Part shown: one piece after another, positions 17,395 through 27,149 of the stretch
How the letters are laid out: each line of letters opens with the position of its first letter
How positions within the stretch are numbered: position 1 is the first letter of the stretch
Source: Bacillota bacterium
GTDB taxonomy: Bacteria > Bacillota > Clostridia > DSM-8532
Assembly: GCA_023415825.1 (NCBI GenBank)
Contig: JAEZJF010000010.1
Span: 124,001 to 188,000, forward strand
Direction of reading: 5' to 3'
DNA: 64,000 nucleotides
Program-made: the position numbers and the translations under genes
The notes under the pieces: model-generated
What the model saw: the letters and a program-made list of their open reading frames with translations, nothing else
What the model was told of the DNA's origin: nothing
Database searches by the model: none

Positions 17395-18936
17395 TTGAAT
17401 ACCATTAATGTTAATCAAGCCGCATCCCAGCAGCTTTTCAGCATCCTGTACAAAGCATCGCTGGAAAACCTGAATGCAGGCGATATTCTTCAAGGAAGGG
17501 TCCAGTCTCTTGATAATGGCATGCTGCTCATCAAGCTTCTGGATGGATCCTCCTTTTCTGCCAGCGTTCCCGAGGGCTTCACAGCCACCCAGGGAGAATT
17601 ATTGACCCTGGAAATCGGTGAGCGTCAAAACAATCAGTTGACGGCAAAAATTGTACCTGCAAATACATCTCAAAATACAGCCGGAACCATGGAGTCGCAA
17701 TCGATAGAGCAGCCATCCATAGCGGCTCAGATCGGTCAGAAGTTGGCAGCATACGGCATCCCGCCCTCTGAAAAGCTTGTGGCCGGAGTGCTGGAGCTTA
17801 TAAGGGCCGAGCCCGGAATATCCATAGATCAGGCCTCTTTTGCTGTGGCAAATCAGATGGATACCAATCCGGAAATGCTTAAAGTCCTTCAGAAAATATC
17901 AGAAAACGAATTTCAGCTTCATGAAAATCTGCAGAGCTTAAAGGAGGGGCTTACAAATGCCCTTGCTGAAACCAATAGCTCCGTAAGATATCCCATCCTT
18001 AAACCGCTTCTTGTTTCCCAAGGACTTGAAGAGCTTTCACAGACCCTCAAGCAAATGCTGGGGGAAGCCCCGGAATTTAAGGAATCCCTCCTTCAAAATG
18101 TACGGGAGCTGCTTACCAAAACGTTGCTTGATGAAACCACGGGGAACCGAGGAAAGCTTGATATGCGACCTGCGGGTGATATCATAGCCAGAGAAATTAA
18201 GGCTGATGGTTTTCCCTTGGAGTCCGGGGAGATGAACAAGCTCATGAAAGCTGTTCAGAAAGCTCTGGAGGATATCCATACCAGAGCCGACAGGCTCATA
18301 AAGGGTGAGACCAAAGAGGTGGAGGCACTACTGGAAAAGCTCTTTGAAAAGGCTGTTATCAAGGCTGAGAGTGGCAAATTGGAAGATAGGGATATTAAAG
18401 AACAGGTAAAAGCTTTAAAGGATATCATGGATTTTTCGCAAAAAGTCTTGAATCAGATGGACACCAAAACAGTGAATACCAACCTGACTGCTTTAAAGGA
18501 GCTAGATGGTGCCTTTCGGTTCTTTAACCAGGTTACCTCTTATGATGCATTAATTCAGCTCCCCATCAAAATCAATCGAGAGAATACCACCGGCGAGCTC
18601 TATGTGCTGAAACGCAATAAAGGCAAAAAAAAGGTTGACGCCGATAACTTCACCCTGTTTTTATCCCTGCAAACTTCAAGCCTGGGCCGAATTGAATCCT
18701 TCCTGAACGCTACCCGCAAATGTGTGACCATAAGCTTCAGGGTTGAGCAGGAGGACTTGGTGAAGCTTGTGAAGGAGCATCATAGAGTTCTGTATGATAG
18801 TCTTTTGCAAAAGGGCTATAAGCTTGCAGAAATGAAATGCAGGGTTTTGGAGAAAGACAGGACCGGGCTCTGTGACGCCCCCTCCAAAACGGTTGAATTC
18901 CTGGGCCTTCAGGCTAGCCTGGACCTGAAAATATAG
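17395..18936 (+). CDS. ylqG: YlqG-like protein, FliK-like, unknown function
   Basis: A 513-residue protein that I place as the YlqG equivalent from position (rnhB-ylqG-ylqH in Bacillus). The N-terminus has a small beta-domain (GDILQGRVQSLDNGMLLIKL). The middle is long and helical. The C-terminal part (about 385-510: LPIKINRENTTGELYVLKRN and later VTISFRVEQEDL) resembles the C-terminal domain of the flagellar hook-length protein FliK. The TTG start at 17395 has AAGGGTGAGG just before it. Together with the FlhB-like gene that follows, it may be an orphan secretion-control pair; function has not been established. Confidence 0.7.
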   Translation: MNTINVNQAASQQLFSILYKASLENLNAGDILQGRVQSLDNGMLLIKLLDGSSFSASVPEGFTATQGELLTLEIGERQNNQLTAKIVPANTSQNTAGTMESQSIEQPSIAAQIGQKLAAYGIPPSEKLVAGVLELIRAEPGISIDQASFAVANQMDTNPEMLKVLQKISENEFQLHENLQSLKEGLTNALAETNSSVRYPILKPLLVSQGLEELSQTLKQMLGEAPEFKESLLQNVRELLTKTLLDETTGNRGKLDMRPAGDIIAREIKADGFPLESGEMNKLMKAVQKALEDIHTRADRLIKGETKEVEALLEKLFEKAVIKAESGKLEDRDIKEQVKALKDIMDFSQKVLNQMDTKTVNTNLTALKELDGAFRFFNQVTSYDALIQLPIKINRENTTGELYVLKRNKGKKKVDADNFTLFLSLQTSSLGRIESFLNATRKCVTISFRVEQEDLVKLVKEHHRVLYDSLLQKGYKLAEMKCRVLEKDRTGLCDAPSKTVEFLGLQASLDLKI

Positions 18937-18960
18937 AGAAGATATCACGAGGGCACATTT

Positions 18961-19257
18961 ATGGCATCTAAGGATGATATCCATAATAATATAAAGAAGG
19001 CTTCAGCTTTGAGCTATACCCCCGGTGATGACAGTGCCCCCAAGGTTATCGCCTCGGGTAAAGGTGTCATCGCCGAAAAAATCATTGAAAAGGCTAAAGA
19101 GGCTAAAATACCTGTCTATGAGGATCGACATCTAGCCGAAGCCCTCTCTCACATCTCGTTAGGCAGTGAAATTCCCACCGAGCTCTATGAGGTGGTGGCT
19201 GAGCTTCTGGCCTTTATCAGCAGGCTTGACGAATCCTATGGGGGAAGACGCCGATGA
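18961..19257 (+). CDS. ylqH: FlhB-like cytoplasmic domain protein (YlqH)
   Basis: A 98-residue protein resembling only the C-terminal cytoplasmic part of FlhB/YscU: alternating 'ALSYTPGDDSAPKVIASGKG', then AEKIIEKAKEAKIPVYEDRHLAEAL. The NPTH autocleavage motif of true FlhB is absent. It is the usual companion of the YlqG-like gene and overlaps yraN by four bases. Confidence 0.85.
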   Translation: MASKDDIHNNIKKASALSYTPGDDSAPKVIASGKGVIAEKIIEKAKEAKIPVYEDRHLAEALSHISLGSEIPTELYEVVAELLAFISRLDESYGGRRR

Positions 19258-19613
19258 ACAACCGTGATTTTGGAACCGTGGGGGAGCAGGAAGCCATGCA
19301 CTACCTCGCAAAGCGCGGATATACCATTTTGTGCCGTAATTTTCGTGTAGGAAGAATGGGCGAGCTTGATCTTATCGGCAGGGATGGGGATATACTCTGT
19401 TTTATTGAGGTGAAAACCCGAAGCAACGATCATTTCGGAACCCCGGCCCAGGCGGTGTCAAGTCTGAAACAAGCGACTATAAAACGTCTTGCCCAGGTCT
19501 ATATACAGCGCTTCGGCCTTTATGACCTACCGGTTCGGTTTGACATCGTAGCCTTAATGATGGATCGGAAGGGTAAGATCCAGGATATCCAGCTTCTGCA
19601 AAATGCATTTTAG
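19254..19613 (+). CDS. yraN: YraN family protein (UPF0102)
   Basis: A 119-residue protein of the YraN family with an endonuclease-like fold. The motif GELDLIGRDGDILCFIEVKTR holds the D...ExK pattern of PD-(D/E)XK nucleases. It starts with GTVGEQEAMHYLAKRGYTIL, also typical. Cellular role is unknown in most bacteria; it regularly sits next to rnhB. The ATG overlaps the ylqH stop. Confidence 0.92.
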   Translation: MNNRDFGTVGEQEAMHYLAKRGYTILCRNFRVGRMGELDLIGRDGDILCFIEVKTRSNDHFGTPAQAVSSLKQATIKRLAQVYIQRFGLYDLPVRFDIVALMMDRKGKIQDIQLLQNAF

Positions 19614-19622
19614 GAGGCCGGT

Positions 19623-20579
19623 ATGCTTTTTTTTGATGCCCATTGCGATATACTTTCAGCTATTGATAAACCCGAGGACCTCTTTTATAACGCCCATCAC
19701 TGGGATGCCCGCCGGGCTCTCAAAAATGGGCCGTTTATCCAGGTTTTTTCTTCATTTGCGGGGAACCAATTCAGGGATAACCTCAAGGCTCGCATGGAGG
19801 CTCAGCTTCAGCTGGCTCTGGCCGCTGAGAAAGCGTATCCTGAAAAGCTCATGCTTCTTCGCTCGGCATCTGATTTGGTAGCTATCACCGCGAAGTACAA
19901 ATATGAAAGCAAGCAAGCAGATACTCGGGTTTACGGCTTTTTAGAGGCAGAGGGCGCCGAGATCCTTGGAGGCTCACTTTCGGAGCTTGATCGATTATAT
20001 GGGATGGGGCTGCGTGTTCTGACCCTGGTCTGGAACTACGACAATGAGGTTTGCGACAGCGTAGCGGGGCAAAACCGCCACCATGGATTATCGCCCTTTG
20101 GTAAAAATGTTTTGGAAAGGGCTCAGGAGCTTGGTGTTTTAATTGATGTTTCCCATGCTTCTGACAGAACCTTTGAAGATGTACTCACATTAACCCAAAA
20201 GCCTGTAACGGCGTCTCACAGTAATGCAAGAGCCCTGTGCTCCCACAAGCGCAATCTTACAGATGGTCAGATTAAGGCCATCGCCCGGCTGGGCGGCGTC
20301 ATTGGCATCAATTTCTACCCTTCCTTTCTTAGAAATTCGGGAAATGCACAATTTATGGATATAATCGAACATATTGAGTATTTTTCCGCTCTGGTTGGAA
20401 CATCGAACATTGGCTTCGGAAGTGATTTCGACGGATTTGACCATCTCCCGGGTGATATGACTGGAGTTGAGGACTTATTAAGGATAATTGACGTGCTTTT
20501 GAAGCTCAATTATTCTGAGGAAGCGGTAAAGGCCATAGCAGGCGGTAATTTTGTACGGTTGATGCAGCAGATTCTGTAA
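19623..20579 (+). CDS. Membrane dipeptidase, peptidase family M19
   Basis: A 318-residue zinc dipeptidase. Metal ligands can be placed: FDAHCD near the N-terminus, the bridging glutamate in GFLEAEGAE, histidines in DVSHASDRTF and ASHSNARAL, and the aspartate in FGSDFDGF. The CSHKRNLTD segment is also conserved. No signal peptide is seen, so the bacterial enzyme is probably cytoplasmic despite the family name. Bacterial members split dipeptides, some with D-residues. It begins nine bases after yraN with an AGGAGG site. Confidence 0.93.
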   Translation: MLFFDAHCDILSAIDKPEDLFYNAHHWDARRALKNGPFIQVFSSFAGNQFRDNLKARMEAQLQLALAAEKAYPEKLMLLRSASDLVAITAKYKYESKQADTRVYGFLEAEGAEILGGSLSELDRLYGMGLRVLTLVWNYDNEVCDSVAGQNRHHGLSPFGKNVLERAQELGVLIDVSHASDRTFEDVLTLTQKPVTASHSNARALCSHKRNLTDGQIKAIARLGGVIGINFYPSFLRNSGNAQFMDIIEHIEYFSALVGTSNIGFGSDFDGFDHLPGDMTGVEDLLRIIDVLLKLNYSEEAVKAIAGGNFVRLMQQIL

Positions 20580-20581
20580 AC

Positions 20582-20610
20582 TTGAGTAAGTGCGAAAAAT
20601 ATTGTATAAT
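20582..20610 (+). promoter_or_regulatory. Promoter of the rlmN-prpC-prkC-rsgA-rpe-thiN operon
   Basis: TTGAGT (20582-20587) and TATAAT (20605-20610) with a 17-bp spacer, immediately after the dipeptidase stop. Confidence 0.8.
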
Positions 20611-20655
20611 GCTTAAAGATGCGTCGTGCAGGCCTTTTTTTGGAAGGGAGGATCA

Positions 20656-21702
20656 ATGGAGAAAAAGCGAGATATACTGGACATGACCTATGAAGAACTG
20701 TCAAAGTCAATGGCCGAACTGGGTTTTAAGCCTTTCAGGGCCAAACAGGTCTATCAATGGCTCTATTCAGGACAACTCGATTTTTCGGGTATGAGCAATA
20801 TCTCCAAGGATATGCGAGATAAGCTTTCCCAGGAATTCTATGCCGGAGGCATAACCATAGCCAACAGGCTGATTTCAAAAATTGACGGCACACGCAAATA
20901 TTTATTTGAGCTTAAGGATGGAAACATTATTGAGAGTGTACTGATGAAGTACCATTATGGCTACTCAGTTTGCCTGTCCACCCAGGTAGGCTGCCGCATG
21001 GGCTGTGCTTTTTGTGCATCAAGCCCCCTTGGGCTTGTGAGAAGCCTCACGGTAGGCGAAATGCTGGGTCAGATTCTTTCCATAAGCCACGATATAGGGG
21101 AAAGAATCAGTCATGTGGTGCTCATGGGCATCGGCGAACCCTTTGATAATTACGATAACGTGGTAGCGTTTATGAGGCGCATAAACCAGGAAGATACATT
21201 AAATATCAGCTTTAGAAAAATGACCGTTTCAACCTGCGGTATTGTACCCCGCATATTGGATTTTGCCCGGGAGGGTATACCCGTCAATCTGTCGGTATCC
21301 CTTCATGCCCCCAATGACGAGGTGCGGACAAAAACCATGCCGGTTGCCAGAAGATGGCCCTTTGATGAGCTTCTGGACGCCTGCAAAGAGTACGCATCCT
21401 TGACTTCACGACGAGTGACTTATGAGTATTCTTTAATTAAGGATGTCAATGATTCACCGGAGTTTGCGAGAATTTTGGCAGACAAACTTAAGGGGACGCT
21501 GTGCCATGTCAACCTTATACCCGTCAATCTAGTTGAGGGAACAAGCTTTGACAAAAGCACAAAGCCTAGAATTGACGAATTCATGCGGATACTTGAAAAG
21601 GCGCATATCGCCGTAACCGTAAGACGGGAATTAGGAAGCGACATAATGGCTGCATGCGGTCAATTACGCAGAAATACCCTTGTGGAATCAGGGAAGGTGT
21701 AG
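20656..21702 (+). CDS. rlmN: 23S rRNA/tRNA (adenine-C2)-methyltransferase RlmN
   Basis: A 348-residue radical-SAM methylase for A2503 of 23S rRNA and A37 of some tRNAs. The cluster motif CxxxCxxC lies in GCRMGCAFCASS (C113, C117, C120). The GEPFDNYDNV, VSLHAPND and LIPVNLVEG segments are all typical. The methyl-carrier cysteine is near the C-terminus in MAACGQL. The start at 20656 follows GGAAGGGAGG. Confidence 0.97.
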   Translation: MEKKRDILDMTYEELSKSMAELGFKPFRAKQVYQWLYSGQLDFSGMSNISKDMRDKLSQEFYAGGITIANRLISKIDGTRKYLFELKDGNIIESVLMKYHYGYSVCLSTQVGCRMGCAFCASSPLGLVRSLTVGEMLGQILSISHDIGERISHVVLMGIGEPFDNYDNVVAFMRRINQEDTLNISFRKMTVSTCGIVPRILDFAREGIPVNLSVSLHAPNDEVRTKTMPVARRWPFDELLDACKEYASLTSRRVTYEYSLIKDVNDSPEFARILADKLKGTLCHVNLIPVNLVEGTSFDKSTKPRIDEFMRILEKAHIAVTVRRELGSDIMAACGQLRRNTLVESGKV

Positions 21703-21705
21703 AGT

Positions 21706-22437
21706 GTGAGGTATTCAGCGCTCAGTGACATAGGTTTAAAGAGAGATAAAAACGAGGATAACTGGAATATCGTTCTGGATGAACAAGGCAGCCCCATTGG
21801 CTTCATTGTGGCCGATGGTATGGGCGGACACCTTGCCGGGGAAGAGGCCAGCCGGATTGCTGTTGAAGCAATGTCTTCGACAGTTTTGTCCTGTGTTTCG
21901 AACAATGATTCCTTTGATGTCATAAAAGACCATATCAATCAGCAAATCAAAACTATCAACCAAAAAATTATGGACTATTCCAATAAAAAACTGGGAGGAT
22001 TAAAGAGCGGCACCACACTCTCTGTAGGTCTGGTGCTGGATAACCATCTTCATATCGCCCATGTTGGCGACAGCCGTATTTATCGCATACGAGACGGCAG
22101 TATTTGCCGGCTGACAGAGGATCATTCCTATGTGGCCGAGCTGGTTAAGGAAGGTCTCATCAGTGCTGATGAGGCCAGTAATCATCCTGACAGAAACCGC
22201 ATTACGCGGGCTCTGGGTTTCAAAGATAATTTCTTGCCTGATTTTTACTCGGAATCCATCAGACCAGAGGATATCTATATCTTCTGCACCGATGGGCTCT
22301 ATATGGATGTGAACGATCAGGAAATTTTAGATACGGTACTTCATGAACCGCGTGAATCCATAGTCAGCCGCCTGATAGAAAAGGCAAAGGATCACGGCGG
22401 AAGCGACAACATCACGGCCATTGCGGCCTGGATGTAA
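21706..22437 (+). CDS. prpC: PP2C-type Ser/Thr phosphatase PrpC/Stp
   Basis: A 243-residue metal-dependent phosphatase. Motifs: SDIGLKRDKNEDNW (metal aspartate in KNEDN), VADGMGGHLAGE, HVGDSRIYRI, and GGSDNITAI at the end. It begins with GTG, three bases after the rlmN stop. It reverses the action of the PASTA kinase encoded right behind it, a conserved pair in Gram-positive bacteria controlling cell wall and translation factors. Confidence 0.96.
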   Translation: MRYSALSDIGLKRDKNEDNWNIVLDEQGSPIGFIVADGMGGHLAGEEASRIAVEAMSSTVLSCVSNNDSFDVIKDHINQQIKTINQKIMDYSNKKLGGLKSGTTLSVGLVLDNHLHIAHVGDSRIYRIRDGSICRLTEDHSYVAELVKEGLISADEASNHPDRNRITRALGFKDNFLPDFYSESIRPEDIYIFCTDGLYMDVNDQEILDTVLHEPRESIVSRLIEKAKDHGGSDNITAIAAWM

Positions 22438-22456
22438 GCACAAAGGGGATGTAAAA

Positions 22457-24460
22457 ATGATAGGTACAGTTTTAGGGAATAGATATGAAATAATATCCGA
22501 GATTGGCTCGGGAGGAATGGCCAAGGTCTATAAGGCTAAATGCCGCTATCTGCAGCGCATTGTAGCCATCAAGGTTTTAAAGGACGAATTTCGTGAGGAC
22601 AGCGAGTTTTTAAAGCGATTTGATACGGAGGCCCAGGCTGCTGCCAGTCTGACTCATCCCAATATTGTTCAAATATATGACGTAGGTCGGGATAATAACC
22701 GTTATTACATCGTTATGGAGTATGTTGAGGGCATCACCCTTAAGGAATACATCACAGAAAGGCGATCGCTGGAATGGCGGGAGGCCATCAATATCTCCAT
22801 TCAGATTTGCAGTGCCTTGGCAAAGGCCCATAGCCGCCATATCATCCACCGGGATATCAAGCCTCATAATATCATGATGAACTCGGACGGGGTACCAAAG
22901 GTTGCAGATTTTGGTATTGCACGCTCTGTTTCAAGCGAAACCGCAACCACGAAATTGGATACGGTAGGATCTGTACACTATTCTTCACCCGAGCAGGTTC
23001 GAGGCGGGTTTACCGATGAAAAATCCGATATATACTCTATAGGTGTGACGATTTTTGAGATGGTCACCGGTAAGCTGCCCTTTGACGGAGAAACGCCAGT
23101 TGCCATTGCCTTGCAGCACATTCAGGATGTGCCGCCCGTGCCGTCTTCCATAAAACCTGGAATTCCCCAAGCTCTGGATCAGATTATTCTCAAGGCCATG
23201 GCCAAGAGCAAAAAAGACCGCTACGACTCGGTGGCCGAGCTCATGAATGACCTGGAAAATATCCGGTTGAAGCCCGGTGCTTCCCCCGATATTGTGCTGC
23301 CCAATGTGAAGCACGAGAACGAAAAATTCAACACCAAAAAATTTGCACCTCTTGCGGATGAGGATTTGAAGAAAGACAATTCCAAACCACCTTCAAAATC
23401 CAATCCAAAAGGCAACGGCGATGGTGAAGGAAAAGAGAATAACGGCGACAGTCGAAGGTTCTTAATGCCTATTATATACGTTACGTTGATTGTAGCCATT
23501 TTAGGCGGAATTTACTACTTTGTAAGTACGCTTGTGGGTGGTTTGCTGCCCGATGCCCAGGAGCGGCCCAGGGAGGTTACCCTGTCAAACTATTCAGGGC
23601 GGAATATCGAGGAAGTCAAGCAGGAGCTTGCATTAAGCGGTATTACACCGGTTATTAGCTATGATTTTAATGAAACTGTTGATGAAAATCTAGTCATTGA
23701 ACAGGATCCGCTTCCCGATACCACCATAAAGGTGCCGGGCCTGACCAACGTGAAGCTGGTGGTTAGTAAGGGCCCTGATCTGGTGGAAATTCCCGATGTC
23801 AAGTTCCAGGATTATAATGCCATGCTATATAAACTTAAGGATGAGCTGGGGCTTAAGGTCGAGGAAAAATCCGAACACAGTGAACAGGTTGCCAGTACCC
23901 TTGCCACTCGTACCGAGCCGGCATATCCGGATAAGGTGAAAAGGGGCTCAACAATCACCTTATTTAAAAGCCTGGGCCCTGAAAAGAAACAGGTGAGTGT
24001 ACCGGACCTTACTGACTTAACCTATGATCAGGCCGTGAACAGGCTTGTGGCCGAAGGTCTGAAGCTGGGAAAAACCTACCCCGAAGGCAGGGAAGGCTAT
24101 CAGGGTAAAATCGTGGATCAATCTCCAAAGGCGGGAGTTCCTGTCCTTCAAGATACTCCTGTAGATATCTATTTTGAAGAAGATGGGGCAGGATCCGGCG
24201 ACGATACGCCCGGTGACCCCACGGATAGTGTCCAGACGATTGAGATCCCTCTTCCAACGGGATACAATTTCGGTGAGACAGTGAATCTTAAGGGCTATGT
24301 CATTGATAATAAAACAAATCAACAGTTGGAAATTCTTAATGAAAAGGATGTTCCGACAAATAGCTTTCCGCAAACCAGGACTGTGCTTATACCATCCGTG
24401 GGCGGGGTCACAGTTAAATTTTATATTAATGATGTGCTTGCACGCGAAAAGAGCTTTTAA
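22457..24460 (+). CDS. prkC: PASTA-domain Ser/Thr protein kinase PrkC/Stk
   Basis: A 667-residue membrane kinase. The N-terminal Hanks-type domain has IGSGGMAKVYKAK, AIKVLK, HRDIKPHNIM, DFGIARS and SVHYSSPEQ. A single membrane helix lies around 345-370 (LMPIIYVTLIVAILGGIYYF). Outside are three PASTA repeats (about 385-450, 450-515 and 515-585), which bind muropeptides or lipid II in relatives, followed by a further C-terminal beta domain of about 85 residues. The start at 22457 has AAAGGGGAT; an earlier in-frame ATG at 22421 would overlap prpC. Confidence 0.96.
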   Translation: MIGTVLGNRYEIISEIGSGGMAKVYKAKCRYLQRIVAIKVLKDEFREDSEFLKRFDTEAQAAASLTHPNIVQIYDVGRDNNRYYIVMEYVEGITLKEYITERRSLEWREAINISIQICSALAKAHSRHIIHRDIKPHNIMMNSDGVPKVADFGIARSVSSETATTKLDTVGSVHYSSPEQVRGGFTDEKSDIYSIGVTIFEMVTGKLPFDGETPVAIALQHIQDVPPVPSSIKPGIPQALDQIILKAMAKSKKDRYDSVAELMNDLENIRLKPGASPDIVLPNVKHENEKFNTKKFAPLADEDLKKDNSKPPSKSNPKGNGDGEGKENNGDSRRFLMPIIYVTLIVAILGGIYYFVSTLVGGLLPDAQERPREVTLSNYSGRNIEEVKQELALSGITPVISYDFNETVDENLVIEQDPLPDTTIKVPGLTNVKLVVSKGPDLVEIPDVKFQDYNAMLYKLKDELGLKVEEKSEHSEQVASTLATRTEPAYPDKVKRGSTITLFKSLGPEKKQVSVPDLTDLTYDQAVNRLVAEGLKLGKTYPEGREGYQGKIVDQSPKAGVPVLQDTPVDIYFEEDGAGSGDDTPGDPTDSVQTIEIPLPTGYNFGETVNLKGYVIDNKTNQQLEILNEKDVPTNSFPQTRTVLIPSVGGVTVKFYINDVLAREKSF

Positions 24461-24481
24461 CATGGAGGTGTAATATAGATC

Positions 24482-25381
24482 TTGCCCCAGGGGATTATTC
24501 TAAAAGGTGTCGGCAGTTTCTACGAGGTTCTTCAGCAAGAGGATCCTTATACCCTATATACCTGCAAGGTAAGAGGCATTAACCGGAAAAAGGGAATCAC
24601 ACCCCTGCCCGGTGACCGCGTTACCTTCGATATACTCAACGAATGTAGCCATGAAGGCCATATCGATCAGATTATAGAGCGACGTAATTTCTTTGTCCGT
24701 CCACCGGTTGCCAATATTGACCAGCTTGCCATTGTTATGGCCGTCAACAGTCCCAGCCCTGACCTCATGCTGGTGGACAAGCTCCTCATTACCTGCTTGG
24801 CCAAGGAAATTCAACCGCTGATTGTTATTAACAAGGCTGACCTGGACCAGGAAAATAGGATGGAAGGCCTTATGAGCGCCTATAAGGAAACAGGCTTTAC
24901 TATCATCGACTTGAGCAAGTTCCAACCGGAAGGCTATGAGCTGCTTCACCAGAAGCTTATTGGCCATATCACCGCTTTTGCCGGCCAATCCGGGGTTGGA
25001 AAATCCACCATCCTCAATGCGATCTTAGACCATTGGCTTATGGAAACCGGTGATGTCAGTGACCGCATTCAAAGAGGGAAGCACACCACAAGGCATGTTC
25101 AGCTTTTCAGGCTGGATCGGGGCGGATTTATTCTGGACACACCCGGATTTAGTTCCTTCTCTGTTTCTGATGTGACTCATGATACCTTGAAGGCGTATTA
25201 TCCCGAATTTAACAACGCATCCGGGTCCTGTCGCTTTAATAGCTGCAGCCATACCGGGGAACCTGATTGTGCCGTTAATGCCCTTTTAAGTGAAGGAAGG
25301 CTTGATGAGGGCCGATATAATCGTTATATTGAACTCTATAAAGAGCTTAAGGAAGCTTATGATAACAGATACAGGAGATAA
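24482..25381 (+). CDS. rsgA: Ribosome small-subunit GTPase RsgA
   Basis: A 299-residue circularly permuted GTPase for 30S maturation. Order: N-terminal OB fold, G4 VINKADL, G1 AGQSGVGKSTILNAI, G3 DTPGFSSF, then a zinc finger CRFNSCSHTGEPDC with the expected C-C-H-C ligands. The start appears to be TTG at 24482, with GGAGGTG about 12 bases upstream, which is a long gap; no ATG fits better. It commonly follows prkC. Confidence 0.95.
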   Translation: MPQGIILKGVGSFYEVLQQEDPYTLYTCKVRGINRKKGITPLPGDRVTFDILNECSHEGHIDQIIERRNFFVRPPVANIDQLAIVMAVNSPSPDLMLVDKLLITCLAKEIQPLIVINKADLDQENRMEGLMSAYKETGFTIIDLSKFQPEGYELLHQKLIGHITAFAGQSGVGKSTILNAILDHWLMETGDVSDRIQRGKHTTRHVQLFRLDRGGFILDTPGFSSFSVSDVTHDTLKAYYPEFNNASGSCRFNSCSHTGEPDCAVNALLSEGRLDEGRYNRYIELYKELKEAYDNRYRR

Positions 25382-25384
25382 ACC

Positions 25385-26044
25385 ATGATTAAAATTGCAC
25401 CCTCAATTCTATCGGCAGACTTTTCAATACTGGGAGAAGAGATTCAGAAAATTGAACGCTCAGGCGCAGACCTTGTTCATATCGATGTTATGGACGGTCA
25501 TTTTGTGCCCAATATCACCATCGGTCCCTTGATCGTATCGGCTGTTCGTCCTAAAACCAAGCTCCCTCTGGATGTACATCTTATGATCAACGAGCCTGAT
25601 CGATACATAGAAGCATTTAAGGACGCAGGCGCAGAAATTATAACTGTTCACGCCGAGGCTGTCAGGCACCTGGACAGGGTTGTGACCCGAATCCGTGAAA
25701 TGGGTATTAAAGCCGGCGTTGCTTTAAATCCGGCTACCCCCGAAAATGTATTGGATTATGTACTGGATAAAATCGACATGGTTTTGGTTATGACCGTTAA
25801 TCCTGGTTTTGGAGGCCAGCGCTTCATTGAAGGCATGACCGGGAAAATCACTAAAATCAGGGATATGATTGCATCCAGAAAGCTTACGGTGGATATACAG
25901 GTTGACGGCGGTATCAATGAAGACACTGTTTCAAAGGTAGCCGCAGCCGGGGCCAATATCATGGTTGCAGGCTCCGCTTTCTTCGGCAGCCACGATCCCA
26001 CTGCCTTTGTCAGCCTTCTTAAGGAAAGAGGCTCGAAAAAATGA
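25385..26044 (+). CDS. rpe: Ribulose-phosphate 3-epimerase
   Basis: A 219-residue TIM barrel of the pentose phosphate pathway. Diagnostic motifs: [25 protein letters not shown] (metal ligands), [17 protein letters not shown] and VDGGIN. The start is three bases after the rsgA stop, and it overlaps thiN by four bases. Confidence 0.97.
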   Translation: MIKIAPSILSADFSILGEEIQKIERSGADLVHIDVMDGHFVPNITIGPLIVSAVRPKTKLPLDVHLMINEPDRYIEAFKDAGAEIITVHAEAVRHLDRVVTRIREMGIKAGVALNPATPENVLDYVLDKIDMVLVMTVNPGFGGQRFIEGMTGKITKIRDMIASRKLTVDIQVDGGINEDTVSKVAAAGANIMVAGSAFFGSHDPTAFVSLLKERGSKK

Positions 26045-26679
26045 AGGCACTTATTATAGGAAACGGCAGTTCTCCCAGCCCGGAGCTCTTAAAGAATCGC
26101 TATGCATGGGCCGACCTGGTCATTGCAGCCGATGGCGGCGCAGTGCATCTTGCAGAATCTGGACTCAAGCCCCATGTTCTGCTAGGCGATTTTGATTCCA
26201 TATCCGGGCCCATTCTTGATGAAATGGTGCAGCAGAATCAGGCGGAAATCATTACTTTTCAAACTCATAAGGATTATACCGATATGGAGCTCGCCGTAAA
26301 CCTTGCTGTCGACAGGGGAGCGACAGAACTGATCCTCCTGGGGGCGAGCGGCTCTCGCCTGGATCATACCATGGGAAACATCCTGCTTTTGAATAAGCTA
26401 TTGGAGCAAGGCATTATAGGGCGTATTGAGGATGATCATAACCAGATTTACCTCATAAAAGATGCGCTGACAATAAAAAAGCAGGATGACCGTAGGGTTT
26501 CCCTGCTTCCTCTGACTTCCCGTGTGGAGGGGGTAACGACAAAAGGACTTTCGTATCCCCTGTATGAGGCCACTCTGGAACTTGGCACCAACCGTGGTAT
26601 CAGCAATGAGTTTGATGGTGACTATGCCGAAGTTTCCATTAAAAAAGGCTTGCTTCTGGTCTTTCTCTCAAAGGACTAG
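26041..26679 (+). CDS. thiN: Thiamine pyrophosphokinase
   Basis: A 212-residue enzyme that makes thiamine pyrophosphate from thiamine and ATP. The N-terminal catalytic domain holds [16 protein letters not shown] and [12 protein letters not shown]; the C-terminal beta domain has RVSLLPLT and [16 protein letters not shown]. It is the last gene of the rlmN operon and converges with the bactofilin gene about 20 bp away, with no clear terminator between. Confidence 0.95.
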   Translation: MKALIIGNGSSPSPELLKNRYAWADLVIAADGGAVHLAESGLKPHVLLGDFDSISGPILDEMVQQNQAEIITFQTHKDYTDMELAVNLAVDRGATELILLGASGSRLDHTMGNILLLNKLLEQGIIGRIEDDHNQIYLIKDALTIKKQDDRRVSLLPLTSRVEGVTTKGLSYPLYEATLELGTNRGISNEFDGDYAEVSIKKGLLLVFLSKD

Positions 26680-26698
26680 GTAGTGCGCTTAAAAGCCC

Positions 26699-27121
26699 TT
26701 AATCAACCAGAGCCGTGTTCTTGGTTTTCAGCTTATTTTTCTTAAGATTTGCTGCAGGAGCAGGCTCTTCAGCCTTATTGAGCTCAATCATGCGGCAGGA
26801 GCCTTGGAAAATCGCGCCCTCGTCGGTTACGATACTGGTAACCTCAATGTCGCCGTGAAGCCTTGCCTGGGTCATTAAATGAAGAAGCCCTTTGGTAAGG
26901 ATGTTCCCTTTAATAGCCCCGCTCACATATACGTTACTTCCATAGATGTTTCCGGTAATAGAAGCTGAGGACTCGATATAGACATCGCCACCCGCTTTAA
27001 TATCTCCCTCAATCTTGCCGAGTACTTTAATTGAGCCCTCGGTGTCAATATTACCGACAAATGAGGTATACTCGCCCAATATGGTATCCATGGCCAGGGG
27101 TGTGGTTTTCTTGTTGAACAT
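26699..27121 (-). CDS. Bactofilin
   Basis: A 140-residue polymer-forming protein. The central part is the bactofilin beta-helix with its repeating glycine pattern: LGEYTSFVGNIDTEGSIKVL followed by GKIEGDIKAGGDVYIESSASITG. Bactofilins form nucleotide-free filaments that place cell-wall enzymes. The start at 27121 follows AAAGGCGG; an upstream reading frame overlapping the M23 gene is not used. It is 28 bp downstream of an M23 peptidase gene, a partner pair seen widely. Confidence 0.93.
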   Translation of the reverse strand: MFNKKTTPLAMDTILGEYTSFVGNIDTEGSIKVLGKIEGDIKAGGDVYIESSASITGNIYGSNVYVSGAIKGNILTKGLLHLMTQARLHGDIEVTSIVTDEGAIFQGSCRMIELNKAEEPAPAANLKKNKLKTKNTALVD

Positions 27122-27149
27122 GTGTTTTGACCGCCTTTCTTTTTTATCT

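Noticed and set aside
18961..19257. True flagellar FlhB
   Set aside because: No membrane domain and no NPTH cleavage motif; it is the short YlqH type.
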